A DNA stretch of 64,000 nt, from the NCBI GenBank assembly GCA_902706205.1, contig CACSKA010000002.1, forward strand, positions 372,001 to 436,000, given 5' to 3'. Position numbers and translations under genes: made by a program. The DNA comes from Chryseobacterium sp. 18061 (lineage in GTDB: Bacteria > Pseudomonadota > Gammaproteobacteria > Enterobacterales > Enterobacteriaceae). Positions 20,211 to 27,980 of the stretch are shown piece by piece; the first letter of the stretch is position 1; each line of letters starts with the position of its first letter. The notes beneath the pieces are model-generated. The model saw only the letters and a program-made list of their open reading frames with translations, searched no databases and had not been told where the DNA came from.

Positions 20211-21463
20211 TGAGCAGTCTCCTGGGGGATCAGGAAGTGGATCGCGGCCCAGCTACGGGCCACGGTTTTTGCCGCAAGATTTGCGGCAAGCGTGGTATCG
20301 AGCAGATCACGACGGGCAGCCAGCAGCGCGGTCAGGTCCGATTGGCCGGCACGATACTGGGCATTCAGCAGTTTCACCCGCTGTTGCTGCAACGGCAGAA
20401 CGTCGTCGCGCTGGCGTAACCACAGGGTTTGCGCCGCCTGATATTCGGCAATCAGCGTGCTGAGCTGGGCCGCATGGGCACGGGTGGTCAGCGCCAGTTG
20501 GTCGTTCGCCTGTAGGGTGCGCGAAACGTCGGCCGCGTGGTCTTTGTCCTGACGTTTTGACTGGAACAGCGGCAAATCGACGGTAAACATCACCCCGGCC
20601 ATGTCGTCGTAATCCTCAGAGCGGTGCGCGTAATAGACCTCCACATCCACATCCGGGATCGCCGCAATCGCTGATTCCGAGGAACGCGCTTTAGCGGTAT
20701 TCGCCTGCCGCGCCGCCGCAATCACTTCCGGATGCAGGGCAATCCCTTCATTCAGACTGGCTTCATCGGCGGGAAGCCGCTGCCACGCGGGCATTGGCCC
20801 GCTGACGCCGCTCACCTGTTCGCCGGTTAGCTGCAATAATCGCGCCTGCGCCAGACGCACATCACGTTCCGCGACGGTCACTTTGTCGCGCATCGCAATC
20901 AGGCCAACCCGCAGCGTCAGCACGCTGTCAGCCGTCGACGACCCCGCCCCTACGCTGGATTTCTGCACACTCAGCTGGCGCTCAGTTTCGTTAACCAGCG
21001 TGCGGGCCGCTTTCAGCGCCTGTTCGGAGAGCGTCAAGTCCAGCCACGCCTGTGCGGTGTCGCGCTGGAGATTAGCCAGCAAGGTTTGCGCCTGGGCATT
21101 CACACTTTGCGACTGCGCCTGTAGCGTTTGCGCTTTGCGGTCGCGTTTCTCTTCGCTGACGTAGCGCTGCATGATGCCTATCTTCTGCATGGTCATGCCT
21201 TCCCGGGTAAATCGGGCATCGTTATTGCCCTGCACCGGAACGTTTTCAATACCAAATTTCAGCTTCGGATCAGGCAATTCGCGGGCCGAATCGGCCATCG
21301 ATTCAAGCGCTTTGGCCTCATTACGACTGGCCGAAAGCTCGGCGGAATAATCGCGTGCGGCGGTCAGGGTCTGGGCGAGCGTCCACGTTTCTGCATAAGC
21401 AGACACGTGAACGAGCGCGAACAGCACCCCGCCGAGCCACAGGCTCAACGTTGGTTTGTTCAT
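20207..21463 (-). CDS. TolC-family outer-membrane channel of the Cus-type pump (non-lipoprotein)
   Basis: This 418-residue outer-membrane efflux protein stands where cusC is found in cus operons. It has a signal peptide cleaved after AYA and long alpha-helical coiled regions typical of the TolC family. Unlike E. coli CusC (about 457 residues, with a lipobox Cys) it is shorter and has no lipobox, so it looks more like the CzcC branch. Its place between cusF and cusB, with a 4-base overlap into cusB, argues that it is the exit duct of this pump. Equivalent function is inferred. Confidence 0.85.
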   Translation of the reverse strand: MNKPTLSLWLGGVLFALVHVSAYAETWTLAQTLTAARDYSAELSASRNEAKALESMADSARELPDPKLKFGIENVPVQGNNDARFTREGMTMQKIGIMQRYVSEEKRDRKAQTLQAQSQSVNAQAQTLLANLQRDTAQAWLDLTLSEQALKAARTLVNETERQLSVQKSSVGAGSSTADSVLTLRVGLIAMRDKVTVAERDVRLAQARLLQLTGEQVSGVSGPMPAWQRLPADEASLNEGIALHPEVIAAARQANTAKARSSESAIAAIPDVDVEVYYAHRSEDYDDMAGVMFTVDLPLFQSKRQDKDHAADVSRTLQANDQLALTTRAHAAQLSTLIAEYQAAQTLWLRQRDDVLPLQQQRVKLLNAQYRAGQSDLTALLAARRDLLDTTLAANLAAKTVARSWAAIHFLIPQETAQ

Positions 21464-21476
21464 GGATTTCCCCGGC

Positions 21477-21806
21477 TTAGTGACGAACGGTCAGCGCGAT
21501 AATTTCGTAGCGGCCATCAAGTAAACTGACGTCGAAATCCACCGGGTCATTGACGCTGAGCGCTGGAAGCTCAAGATTTTTCGCCAATGCAAACGGCATG
21601 GTCATGGGCGGCCATTGCAGTTCGGGCACCGCGTCATGGGACAGCGTCAGGGCATGAGGGGAAATGGATTTGATAACGCCTTTCACGTGATACACCGGGG
21701 CCGGGGCGGCCTGGTTAACAGCGAAAACGGAATCAGCGGCCTGCGCCGGGGAAAAGACGAAGACGAGCAGCGCGCCTAACAGCGCAGTAGAAAGCGGAAA
21801 TTTCAT
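21477..21806 (-). CDS. cusF: Periplasmic Cu(I)/Ag(I) chaperone CusF
   Basis: CusF is a small periplasmic OB-fold metallochaperone that hands Cu(I)/Ag(I) to CusB. The 109-residue precursor starts at 21806, with GGAG seven bases upstream; an in-frame ATG at 21881 would add 25 residues before the signal peptide and is unlikely. The signal peptide ends near AQA. All four known metal-site residues have equivalents: His in TLSHDAV, Trp and both Met in LQWPPMTMPF. It is 13 bases upstream of the outer-membrane gene. In E. coli, cusF lies between cusC and cusB; here it leads the efflux genes. Confidence 0.92.
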   Translation of the reverse strand: MKFPLSTALLGALLVFVFSPAQAADSVFAVNQAAPAPVYHVKGVIKSISPHALTLSHDAVPELQWPPMTMPFALAKNLELPALSVNDPVDFDVSLLDGRYEIIALTVRH

Positions 21807-21862
21807 GGTGTTCTCCAGATAATCGTTAATAAGTTGAAAATTAAGCGAGTTATCGGGAGTGT

Positions 21863-22258
21863 TTATTCTCTGAACCGGCAAAAACGGATCGTTGCCGGGG
21901 GGCCTGCGGCGGGCGGAGTGAGAGTCCAGTCAGAGCGGGAGACTGACGGGCACGGGGTTTCGATGACCGCCAGGGCGACGGTGGTCGGCAGCGCGATGAC
22001 GGGCGGATGATCGCCGGTTTTTTGGACGTTGTCCGGCACGCAGTGTTTTTCGCACAGCGGCGTTTTCATCATCACCGACGACATGCTCTGATGCTCCACA
22101 TGTTGGAGCATCGCGCTGTCACCCAGCGGATTCAGGTCACACTGATGAGAGGCCAGCGCCAGCTGGCTTTGCAGAACAAGCACGCCAAACGCCACCAGCA
22201 GCATCGCAAGATGCCGCCGGAAGAAACGCAGGCGATAAGTCCATTGAGCGTTCATCAT
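21863..22258 (-). CDS. Cys/His/Met-rich secreted or membrane-anchored protein of unknown function
   Basis: This 131-residue protein heads the cus operon, 56 bases before cusF. It has a basic N-terminus and one hydrophobic stretch ending LALASHQCD (a signal peptide or anchor). Then comes a region rich in His, Cys and Met (HVEHQSMSSVMMK, PLCEKHC) suited to soft-metal binding, and a Pro/Ala-rich tail. It recalls small DUF2946 or CopL-like proteins beside copper genes, but the match is only by look and place. The second ATG at 22255 is an equally good start, and no strong ribosome binding site is visible. A TATACT minus-10-like hexamer (22290-22285, minus strand) lies just upstream. Confidence 0.6.
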   Translation of the reverse strand: MMNAQWTYRLRFFRRHLAMLLVAFGVLVLQSQLALASHQCDLNPLGDSAMLQHVEHQSMSSVMMKTPLCEKHCVPDNVQKTGDHPPVIALPTTVALAVIETPCPSVSRSDWTLTPPAAGPPATIRFCRFRE

Positions 22259-22476
22259 CAGTGCCGAAGAGAAAAAGTGGCCTGAGTATACCCAGCAGAA
22301 AATTATCATCGATAGCGATTTTTAAACTCTTTACACTTCGGGCTGAAGCTGCTGATTTTGATTAACTTTTTAGCTTCATTTTCGTATCAACAGAACACAA
22401 ACATTCATCAAATAAATATATATAATGTGATAGCCGATTTGGTTTGGCTTCAAGGAAGACCATGGTTGTCGGTTTA

Positions 22477-22490
22477 TTGATTTTCGTCAG
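22477..22490. promoter_or_regulatory. Possible FNR half-site upstream of dcuC
   Basis: TTGAT, four bases, GTCAG matches the FNR consensus TTGAT-N4-ATCAA fully in the left arm and in 3 of 5 positions in the right. It is about 100 bases before the dcuC start. Anaerobic FNR activation of dcuC is known in E. coli; this particular site is a guess. Confidence 0.25.
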
Positions 22491-22588
22491 TAAGTTTTGA
22501 CCGTTAATTGGGCACATTTTCAGACTTCTTTTTTTGAAAACATTTTCGACAGAATTTTCTTTGGGCATCAGGAAGACAGGAATCCATC

Positions 22589-23968
22589 ATGCTAACGTTG
22601 TTTGAGCTCCTTATCGGAGTGGTCGTCATTGCGGGTGTCGCTCGCTATATCATTAAAGGCTATTCCGCAACGGGCGTGCTGTTTGTCGGCGGCCTGGCTC
22701 TGTTAATTGCCAGCGCCCTGATGGGCCATAAAATCCTGCCGGCCAGCGCCAGCAGCACCGGCTACTCCGCCACCGATATTGTCGAATATATAAAAATTCT
22801 GCTGATGAGCCGCGGTGGCGACCTCGGCATGATGATTATGATGCTGTGCGGTTTTGCAGCCTATATGACCCACATCGGTGCCAACGACATGGTGGTGAAA
22901 CTCACCTCCAAGCCGCTGCGCTACATTAACTCGCCGTACATCCTGATGATTGCCGCTTATTTCGTGGCATGTCTGATGTCGCTGGCGGTTTCTTCTGCCA
23001 CCGGCCTCGGCGTACTGCTGATGGGTACGCTGTTCCCGGTGATGGTGAACGTCGGTATCAGTCGCGGCGCGGCGGCGGCTATCTGCGCCTCACCGGCAGC
23101 AATCATTCTTTCACCCACCTCCGGTGACGTGGTGCTGGCTGCAAAAGCGGCCGAAATGCCGCTGATCGACTTTGCCTTCAAAACGACTCTGCCGATTTCG
23201 ATTGCGGCGATTGTCTGCATGGCCGTGGCGCATTTCTTCTGGCAGCGCTATCTCGATAAGAAAGAGAACATTTCCCACGAGATGCTCGACGTCAGCGAAA
23301 TCACCACCAATGCGCCATCGTTCTACGCCATTTTGCCATTCACTCCGATTATCGGCGTGCTGATTTTTGACGGCAAATGGGGCCCGGAGCTGCACATCAT
23401 CACCATTCTGGTTATCTGTATGCTGCTGGCCGCGATCCTTGAATTCTTCCGCGGCTTTAACACTCAGAAAGTCTTCTCCGGACTGGAAGTGGCCTATCGC
23501 GGGATGGCCGACGCCTTTGCAGGCGTGGTCATGCTGCTGGTCGCGGCAGGCGTATTTGCTCAGGGTCTTAGCACCATCGGCTTTATCGACAGCCTGATTT
23601 CCATCGCCACCTCGTTCGGCTCTGCCAGTATCATTCTGATGCTGGTCCTGGTGATCCTGACGATGCTAGCGGCGATGACGACCGGTTCCGGGAATGCACC
23701 GTTCTACGCCTTCGTCGAAATGATCCCGAAACTGGCGCACAGCTCCGGCATCAACCCGGCATACCTGTCGATTCCAATGCTACAAGCCTCCAACCTCGGC
23801 CGTACCATTTCACCGGTATCCGGAGTGGTTGTCGCAGTTTCCGGGATGGCAAAAATTTCGCCGTTTGAAGTGGTGAAACGCACCTCCGTGCCTGTGCTGG
23901 TCGGTCTGGTGGTGGTGATTATTGCCACCGAACTGATGGTCGCTTCTGCGAGCATCGTCGCAGGCTAA
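22589..23968 (+). CDS. dcuC: Anaerobic C4-dicarboxylate transporter DcuC
   Basis: DcuC is an inner-membrane carrier used in anaerobic growth, mainly for succinate efflux. The 459-residue protein aligns with E. coli DcuC along its whole length, with about 12 membrane segments and conserved runs such as SRGGDLGMMIMMLCGFAAY and ASNLGRTISPVSGVVVAV. The start has GGAAGACAGGAAT upstream. In E. coli it lies beside citB-citA; here it is directly followed by citC. DcuC gives a way out for the succinate made when citrate is fermented through citrate lyase, so the position is metabolically sensible. Confidence 0.95.
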   Translation: MLTLFELLIGVVVIAGVARYIIKGYSATGVLFVGGLALLIASALMGHKILPASASSTGYSATDIVEYIKILLMSRGGDLGMMIMMLCGFAAYMTHIGANDMVVKLTSKPLRYINSPYILMIAAYFVACLMSLAVSSATGLGVLLMGTLFPVMVNVGISRGAAAAICASPAAIILSPTSGDVVLAAKAAEMPLIDFAFKTTLPISIAAIVCMAVAHFFWQRYLDKKENISHEMLDVSEITTNAPSFYAILPFTPIIGVLIFDGKWGPELHIITILVICMLLAAILEFFRGFNTQKVFSGLEVAYRGMADAFAGVVMLLVAAGVFAQGLSTIGFIDSLISIATSFGSASIILMLVLVILTMLAAMTTGSGNAPFYAFVEMIPKLAHSSGINPAYLSIPMLQASNLGRTISPVSGVVVAVSGMAKISPFEVVKRTSVPVLVGLVVVIIATELMVASASIVAG

Positions 23969-23992
23969 TTCCGCGCGTGAACGTATTATCAG

Positions 23993-24019
23993 GGGAAGCC
24001 ACGGCTTCCCTTTTTTATT
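23993..24019 (+). terminator. Rho-independent terminator after dcuC
   Basis: GGGAAGC pairs with GCTTCCC across a short loop and is followed by TTTTTTATTT, 25 bases after the dcuC stop codon. Confidence 0.85.
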
Positions 24020-24143
24020 TCGCTTCCCGACGCCCAATTGTAACCAGCTTGTTTATTTTATTATCCCTTGATGTAAACAAAATAATTATTTCTGTCGCGT
24101 ATTTCCGCAAATTAATTAAACCCATTAAAACCACAAAACCGTT

Positions 24144-24186
24144 TGTGAATCAGTTCATATCTCCCGCCGTCATTCCTCTTTACGAT
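24144..24186 (+). promoter_or_regulatory. Candidate CRP-dependent promoter of the citrate lyase operon
   Basis: TGTGA, six bases, TCATA (24144-24159) matches 9 of 10 positions of the CRP core. A TACGAT hexamer at 24181-24186 is placed as a minus-10 for a start near 24193, which would put the CRP site centre at about minus 41, the class II position. The upstream stretch 24040-24140 is very AT-rich, as are CitB target regions in relatives. Carbon control is therefore plausible; not tested. Confidence 0.45.
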
Positions 24187-24229
24187 CCTTTCTAAATCTG
24201 AGAAACGTCAGCAGAGACAGGATCGACCT

Positions 24230-25297
24230 ATGTTCAGCAATACCGTATTCACCCGGGTCAGGCGTGCGGAGAATAATAAAGTCGCCGTTATCACCCAATT
24301 TCTCCATGATAATTCGCTGAACATCGATACCACGGTTGAAATATTTATCACCGCCACCCGCAACGGCACAATGATTGCCTGCGGTGGGCTCGCCGGAAAT
24401 ATTATTAAATGCGTGGCTATCTGTGAATCAGTGCGGGGCGAAGGTCTGGCGCTGACATTAGCCACAGAACTTATACAACTCGCCTATGAATTAAATCGCC
24501 CGCATCTTTTCCTTTATACAAAAATAGAAAACGAAGCCTTGTTTTCCCAGTGCGGATTTTACCCCCTGACCCGCGTGCCGGGCCTGATGGTGCTAATGGA
24601 AAATAGTGCCACTCGTATTAGCCGTTATGCCCAGGAACTTTCACCCTTCCGTCGTTCGGGAAATAATATTGGCAGCATCGTAATGAACGCCAATCCTTTT
24701 ACCAACGGGCATCGTTATCTGGTGGAAAAAGCCGCCGCGCAGTGCGACTGGCTGCATCTATTTCTGGTCAAAGAAGACACCTCGCGCTTTCCCTATGCCG
24801 ACCGACTGGCATTAGTGCGGGCCGGAACGCGGGATATTCCCCGCCTGACGGTGCATCAGGGCTCGGACTACATCATCTCCAGGGCGACGTTCCCGTGCTA
24901 TTTCATCAAAGAGCAGGCGGTGATTAACCACTGCTACACCGAAATCGACCTCAAAATTTTCCGCCAGCATCTGGCCCCGGCGCTCGGCATTACGCATCGC
25001 TTTGTTGGCACCGAACCCTTCTGCCAGGTCACCGCACAGTACAACTGCGATATGCGCCACTGGCTGCAAACCCCGGAACTGGCCGCTCCGCCCATTGAAC
25101 TGGTGGAAATCGAACGGCTGCGCTACGGCGATGAGCCGATCTCCGCCTCGCGGGTGCGCAAACTGTTAGTCAAAAAAGAATTTGCCGCCATCGCCCCGCT
25201 GGTGCCCGCCGACACGCTGGCCTGGCTGCGGGCGTTCTCCGCCCCGCGCCCGACCGCCTCACAGAATCTTCCCGAACTGGTTACAGGTGAAAAATGA
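24230..25297 (+). CDS. citC: [Citrate (pro-3S)-lyase] ligase (acetate:SH-citrate lyase ligase)
   Basis: CitC acetylates the thiol of the citrate lyase prosthetic group using ATP and acetate, switching the lyase on. The 355-residue protein has an N-terminal GNAT-like domain (about residues 1-125) and a C-terminal nucleotidyltransferase domain with the HIGH-like motif in [17 protein letters not shown] and the SASRVRKLL motif near residue 306. It opens the operon citC-citD-citE-citF-citT, and its end overlaps citD (ATGA). In E. coli it is divergent from citAB; those genes are not here. Confidence 0.93.
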   Translation: MFSNTVFTRVRRAENNKVAVITQFLHDNSLNIDTTVEIFITATRNGTMIACGGLAGNIIKCVAICESVRGEGLALTLATELIQLAYELNRPHLFLYTKIENEALFSQCGFYPLTRVPGLMVLMENSATRISRYAQELSPFRRSGNNIGSIVMNANPFTNGHRYLVEKAAAQCDWLHLFLVKEDTSRFPYADRLALVRAGTRDIPRLTVHQGSDYIISRATFPCYFIKEQAVINHCYTEIDLKIFRQHLAPALGITHRFVGTEPFCQVTAQYNCDMRHWLQTPELAAPPIELVEIERLRYGDEPISASRVRKLLVKKEFAAIAPLVPADTLAWLRAFSAPRPTASQNLPELVTGEK

Positions 25298-25590
25298 AAA
25301 TAACCCAACCCGCCGTTGCAGGCACGCTGGAGTCGGGCGATGTGATGATCCGCATCGCGCCGCTTGAGTCACAGGACATCGACCTGCAAATCCACAGCAG
25401 CGTAGAGAAGCAGTTTGGCGACGCCATTCGCGCCACGGTGCTGGAAACGCTGGCGCGCTACAGCGTGCGCGGCGTACAGCTGACTCTCGACGACAAAGGC
25501 GCACTGGACTGCGTGATCCGCGCCCGACTGGAAACGGTGTTAGTGCGCGCCAGTGACGTCACCGCCCTGCCCTGGGAGCGTGCCCAATGA
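25294..25590 (+). CDS. citD: Citrate lyase acyl carrier protein (gamma subunit)
   Basis: CitD carries the 2'-(5''-triphosphoribosyl)-3'-dephospho-CoA prosthetic group on which acetyl and citryl thioesters are formed. The 98-residue protein has the modified serine at Ser14 in [10 protein letters not shown], as in known CitD proteins. It overlaps citC upstream and citE downstream by four bases each, so the three are translationally coupled. Its activity depends on CitX and CitG to add the cofactor, and these genes are missing from this locus. Confidence 0.94.
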   Translation: MKITQPAVAGTLESGDVMIRIAPLESQDIDLQIHSSVEKQFGDAIRATVLETLARYSVRGVQLTLDDKGALDCVIRARLETVLVRASDVTALPWERAQ

Positions 25591-26495
25591 TGACCCTCTC
25601 CTTGAGCCAACGAAAACAGCGCACCCGCCGCAGCATGCTGTTCGTGCCTGGCGCTAACGCCGCCATGGTCAGCAACGCATTTATCTATCCGGTTGACGCA
25701 CTGATGTTTGACCTGGAAGACTCCGTCGCCCTGCGCGAAAAAGATGCCGCGCGCCGCCTGGTATTTCACGCCTTGCAGCACCCGCTGTATCAGGAGGTTG
25801 AAACTATCGTGCGCGTGAACGCACTCGATTCAGAATACGGCTTGCAGGATTTGAATGCGGTCGTGCGTGGCGGGGCGGATATCGTGCGCTTACCGAAAAC
25901 CGACACCCCGCAGGATGTGCTGGATATTGAAGCGGAAATTCTGCGCATTGAGTGTGAATGCGGGCGCGAACCGGGCAGCACCGGTCTTTTGGCCGCCATC
26001 GAGTCGCCCCTGGGAATAACTCAGGCCACCGCCATCGCTTTCTCCTCTCCGCGACTGATCGGCATTGCGCTGGGTGCCGAAGACTACGTGCGCAATCTGC
26101 GAACCGAACGTTCAGCGGAAGGAACTGAACTGCTGTTTGCTCGCTGTGCCATTTTGCAGGCCGCGCGCGCCGCCGGTATTCAGGCGTTCGATACCGTTTA
26201 TTCCGATGCCAATAACGACGCCGGATTCCTGCACGAAGCCGCTCACATCAAACAGCTCGGCTTCGATGGCAAATCGTTAATCAACCCGCGCCAGATTGAT
26301 CTGTTGCACAACCTGTTCGCGCCGACGCAGCAGGAAGTGGATCACGCCCGCCTGGTTATCGACGCCGCTGAAGCCTCCGCCCGGGAAGGTCGCGGCGTAG
26401 TGTCATTGAACGGAAAAATGGTCGACCAGCCGATTATCGAGCGTGCCCGCGTGGTGCTCTCGCGCGTCGCCCTTTCCGGCCTTCGAGAAGAATAA
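25587..26495 (+). CDS. citE: Citrate lyase beta subunit (citryl-ACP lyase)
   Basis: CitE cleaves citryl-ACP into oxaloacetate and acetyl-ACP. The 302-residue protein belongs to the HpcH/HpaI aldolase family; [10 protein letters not shown], the metal-site segment [10 protein letters not shown], and IESPLGI in the barrel are all present. Length equals that of E. coli CitE. It is coupled to citD by a 4-base overlap and is followed nine bases later by citF. Confidence 0.95.
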   Translation: MMTLSLSQRKQRTRRSMLFVPGANAAMVSNAFIYPVDALMFDLEDSVALREKDAARRLVFHALQHPLYQEVETIVRVNALDSEYGLQDLNAVVRGGADIVRLPKTDTPQDVLDIEAEILRIECECGREPGSTGLLAAIESPLGITQATAIAFSSPRLIGIALGAEDYVRNLRTERSAEGTELLFARCAILQAARAAGIQAFDTVYSDANNDAGFLHEAAHIKQLGFDGKSLINPRQIDLLHNLFAPTQQEVDHARLVIDAAEASAREGRGVVSLNGKMVDQPIIERARVVLSRVALSGLREE

Positions 26496-26504
26496 GGAAT
26501 ACTC

Positions 26505-27932
26505 ATGACTGAAATCACACAGCCGAAACTTTGCGCCTCGCTGGAAGAGGCCATTCGCCGCAGCGGCCTGCGTGACGGCATGACCGTCTCGTTTCACCAC
26601 GCCTTTCGCGGCGGGGATCTCACCGTCAATCAGGTAATGGACGCCATCGCCCGGCTCGGGATTAAAAACCTGACGCTGGCTTCCAGTTCGCTCAGCGACT
26701 GCCATGCGCCGCTGGTGGAACACATTCGTCACGGCATCGTTTCGAAAATCTACACCTCTGGCCTGCGGGGTCCCTTGGCCGACGCTATTTCCCACGGGCT
26801 GCTCGATGAACCGGTGCAGATCCACTCCCACGGCGGGCGCGTGCAGCTGGTTCAAAGCGGAGAACTGCACATCGACGTGGCGTTTCTCGGCGTACCCGCT
26901 TGCGATGATTTTGGTAACGCCAACGGCACCAGCGGCCCCGCCAACTGTGGCTCGCTGGGCTACGCCAAAGTCGATGCCGCCCACGCTGATTGCGTGGTTC
27001 TGCTGACCGAAGCACTGCGGCCATATCCCCACTATCCGGCGAGCATTTCCCAGGACGAAGTGAATTTGATCGTGCAGGTCGAACGCGTGGGGGATGCGGA
27101 AAAAATCGGTGCCGGTGCGACCCGCCTGACGACTAACCCGCGCGAGCTGCTAATTGCCCGCCGCGCCGCCGACGTCATTGCTGAATCCGGTTATTTCAAG
27201 GATGGTTTTTCGCTACAAACCGGAACCGGTGGAGCATCTTTAGCGGTCACGCGTTTCCTGCACGACAAAATGCGCCGCCAGAACGTGCACGCTTCGTTCG
27301 CGCTGGGTGGTATCACCGCCTCGATTGTCGACCTGCACGAAAAAGGCTTCATCACCACGCTGCTCGACGTACAAAGCTTTGACCGCACCGCCGCAGATTC
27401 ACTGGCCCGTAATCCCGGTCATCGCGAAATCAGCGCCAACCAGTATGCCAATGGCGATTCGAAAGGCGCGTCGGTCAACCGGCTCGACGTGGTGGTGCTG
27501 AGCGCGCTGGAAATCGACACGCAGTTTAACGTCAACGTGCTGACCGGCTCCAACGGCGTTCTGCGCGGCGCGTCCGGCGGACATTGCGACACCGCCGCCG
27601 GTGCTGCGCTGGCGATTATCGTCGCCCCACTGGTACGCGGGCGCATTCCAACTCTGGTCGACAAGGTCATCACTTGCGTCACACCGGGTTCCAGCGTGGA
27701 CATTCTGGTGACCGACCACGGCATCGCCGTGAATCCAGCACGACCTGAACTTACTGAGCGCCTGTTTACCGCGGGCATTCCCATTGTGCCCATCGCCAAG
27801 CTTCGCCAGCGCGCCCGGCTGCTCACCGGCGATCCACGTCCCATAGAAGTGACCGACAAGGTGGTGGCCGTGGTTCGCTATCGCGACGGATCTGTTATCG
27901 ACAATGTGCTTCAGGTGAAGGAATCAACCTGA
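26505..27932 (+). CDS. citF: Citrate lyase alpha subunit (acetyl-ACP:citrate transferase), short N-terminus
   Basis: CitF swaps acetate for citrate on the acyl carrier protein. The 475-residue protein is highly similar to E. coli CitF from about its residue 40 onwards (LCASLEEAIRRSGL) to the end, with the CoA-transferase-type SHGG and GTGGASLAVTRF segments. It lacks about 35 residues of the usual N-terminus. It cannot be extended: the in-frame codon 12 bases upstream is the citE stop. The start ATG at 26505 has a well placed AAGGAAT. The missing piece precedes the conserved fold, so the enzyme may still work. Confidence 0.92.
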   Translation: MTEITQPKLCASLEEAIRRSGLRDGMTVSFHHAFRGGDLTVNQVMDAIARLGIKNLTLASSSLSDCHAPLVEHIRHGIVSKIYTSGLRGPLADAISHGLLDEPVQIHSHGGRVQLVQSGELHIDVAFLGVPACDDFGNANGTSGPANCGSLGYAKVDAAHADCVVLLTEALRPYPHYPASISQDEVNLIVQVERVGDAEKIGAGATRLTTNPRELLIARRAADVIAESGYFKDGFSLQTGTGGASLAVTRFLHDKMRRQNVHASFALGGITASIVDLHEKGFITTLLDVQSFDRTAADSLARNPGHREISANQYANGDSKGASVNRLDVVVLSALEIDTQFNVNVLTGSNGVLRGASGGHCDTAAGAALAIIVAPLVRGRIPTLVDKVITCVTPGSSVDILVTDHGIAVNPARPELTERLFTAGIPIVPIAKLRQRARLLTGDPRPIEVTDKVVAVVRYRDGSVIDNVLQVKEST

Positions 27933-27980
27933 GGTTCGGCGTCGCCCTTACATAGAAAAATGCTTACCGGAGAATCGGTT

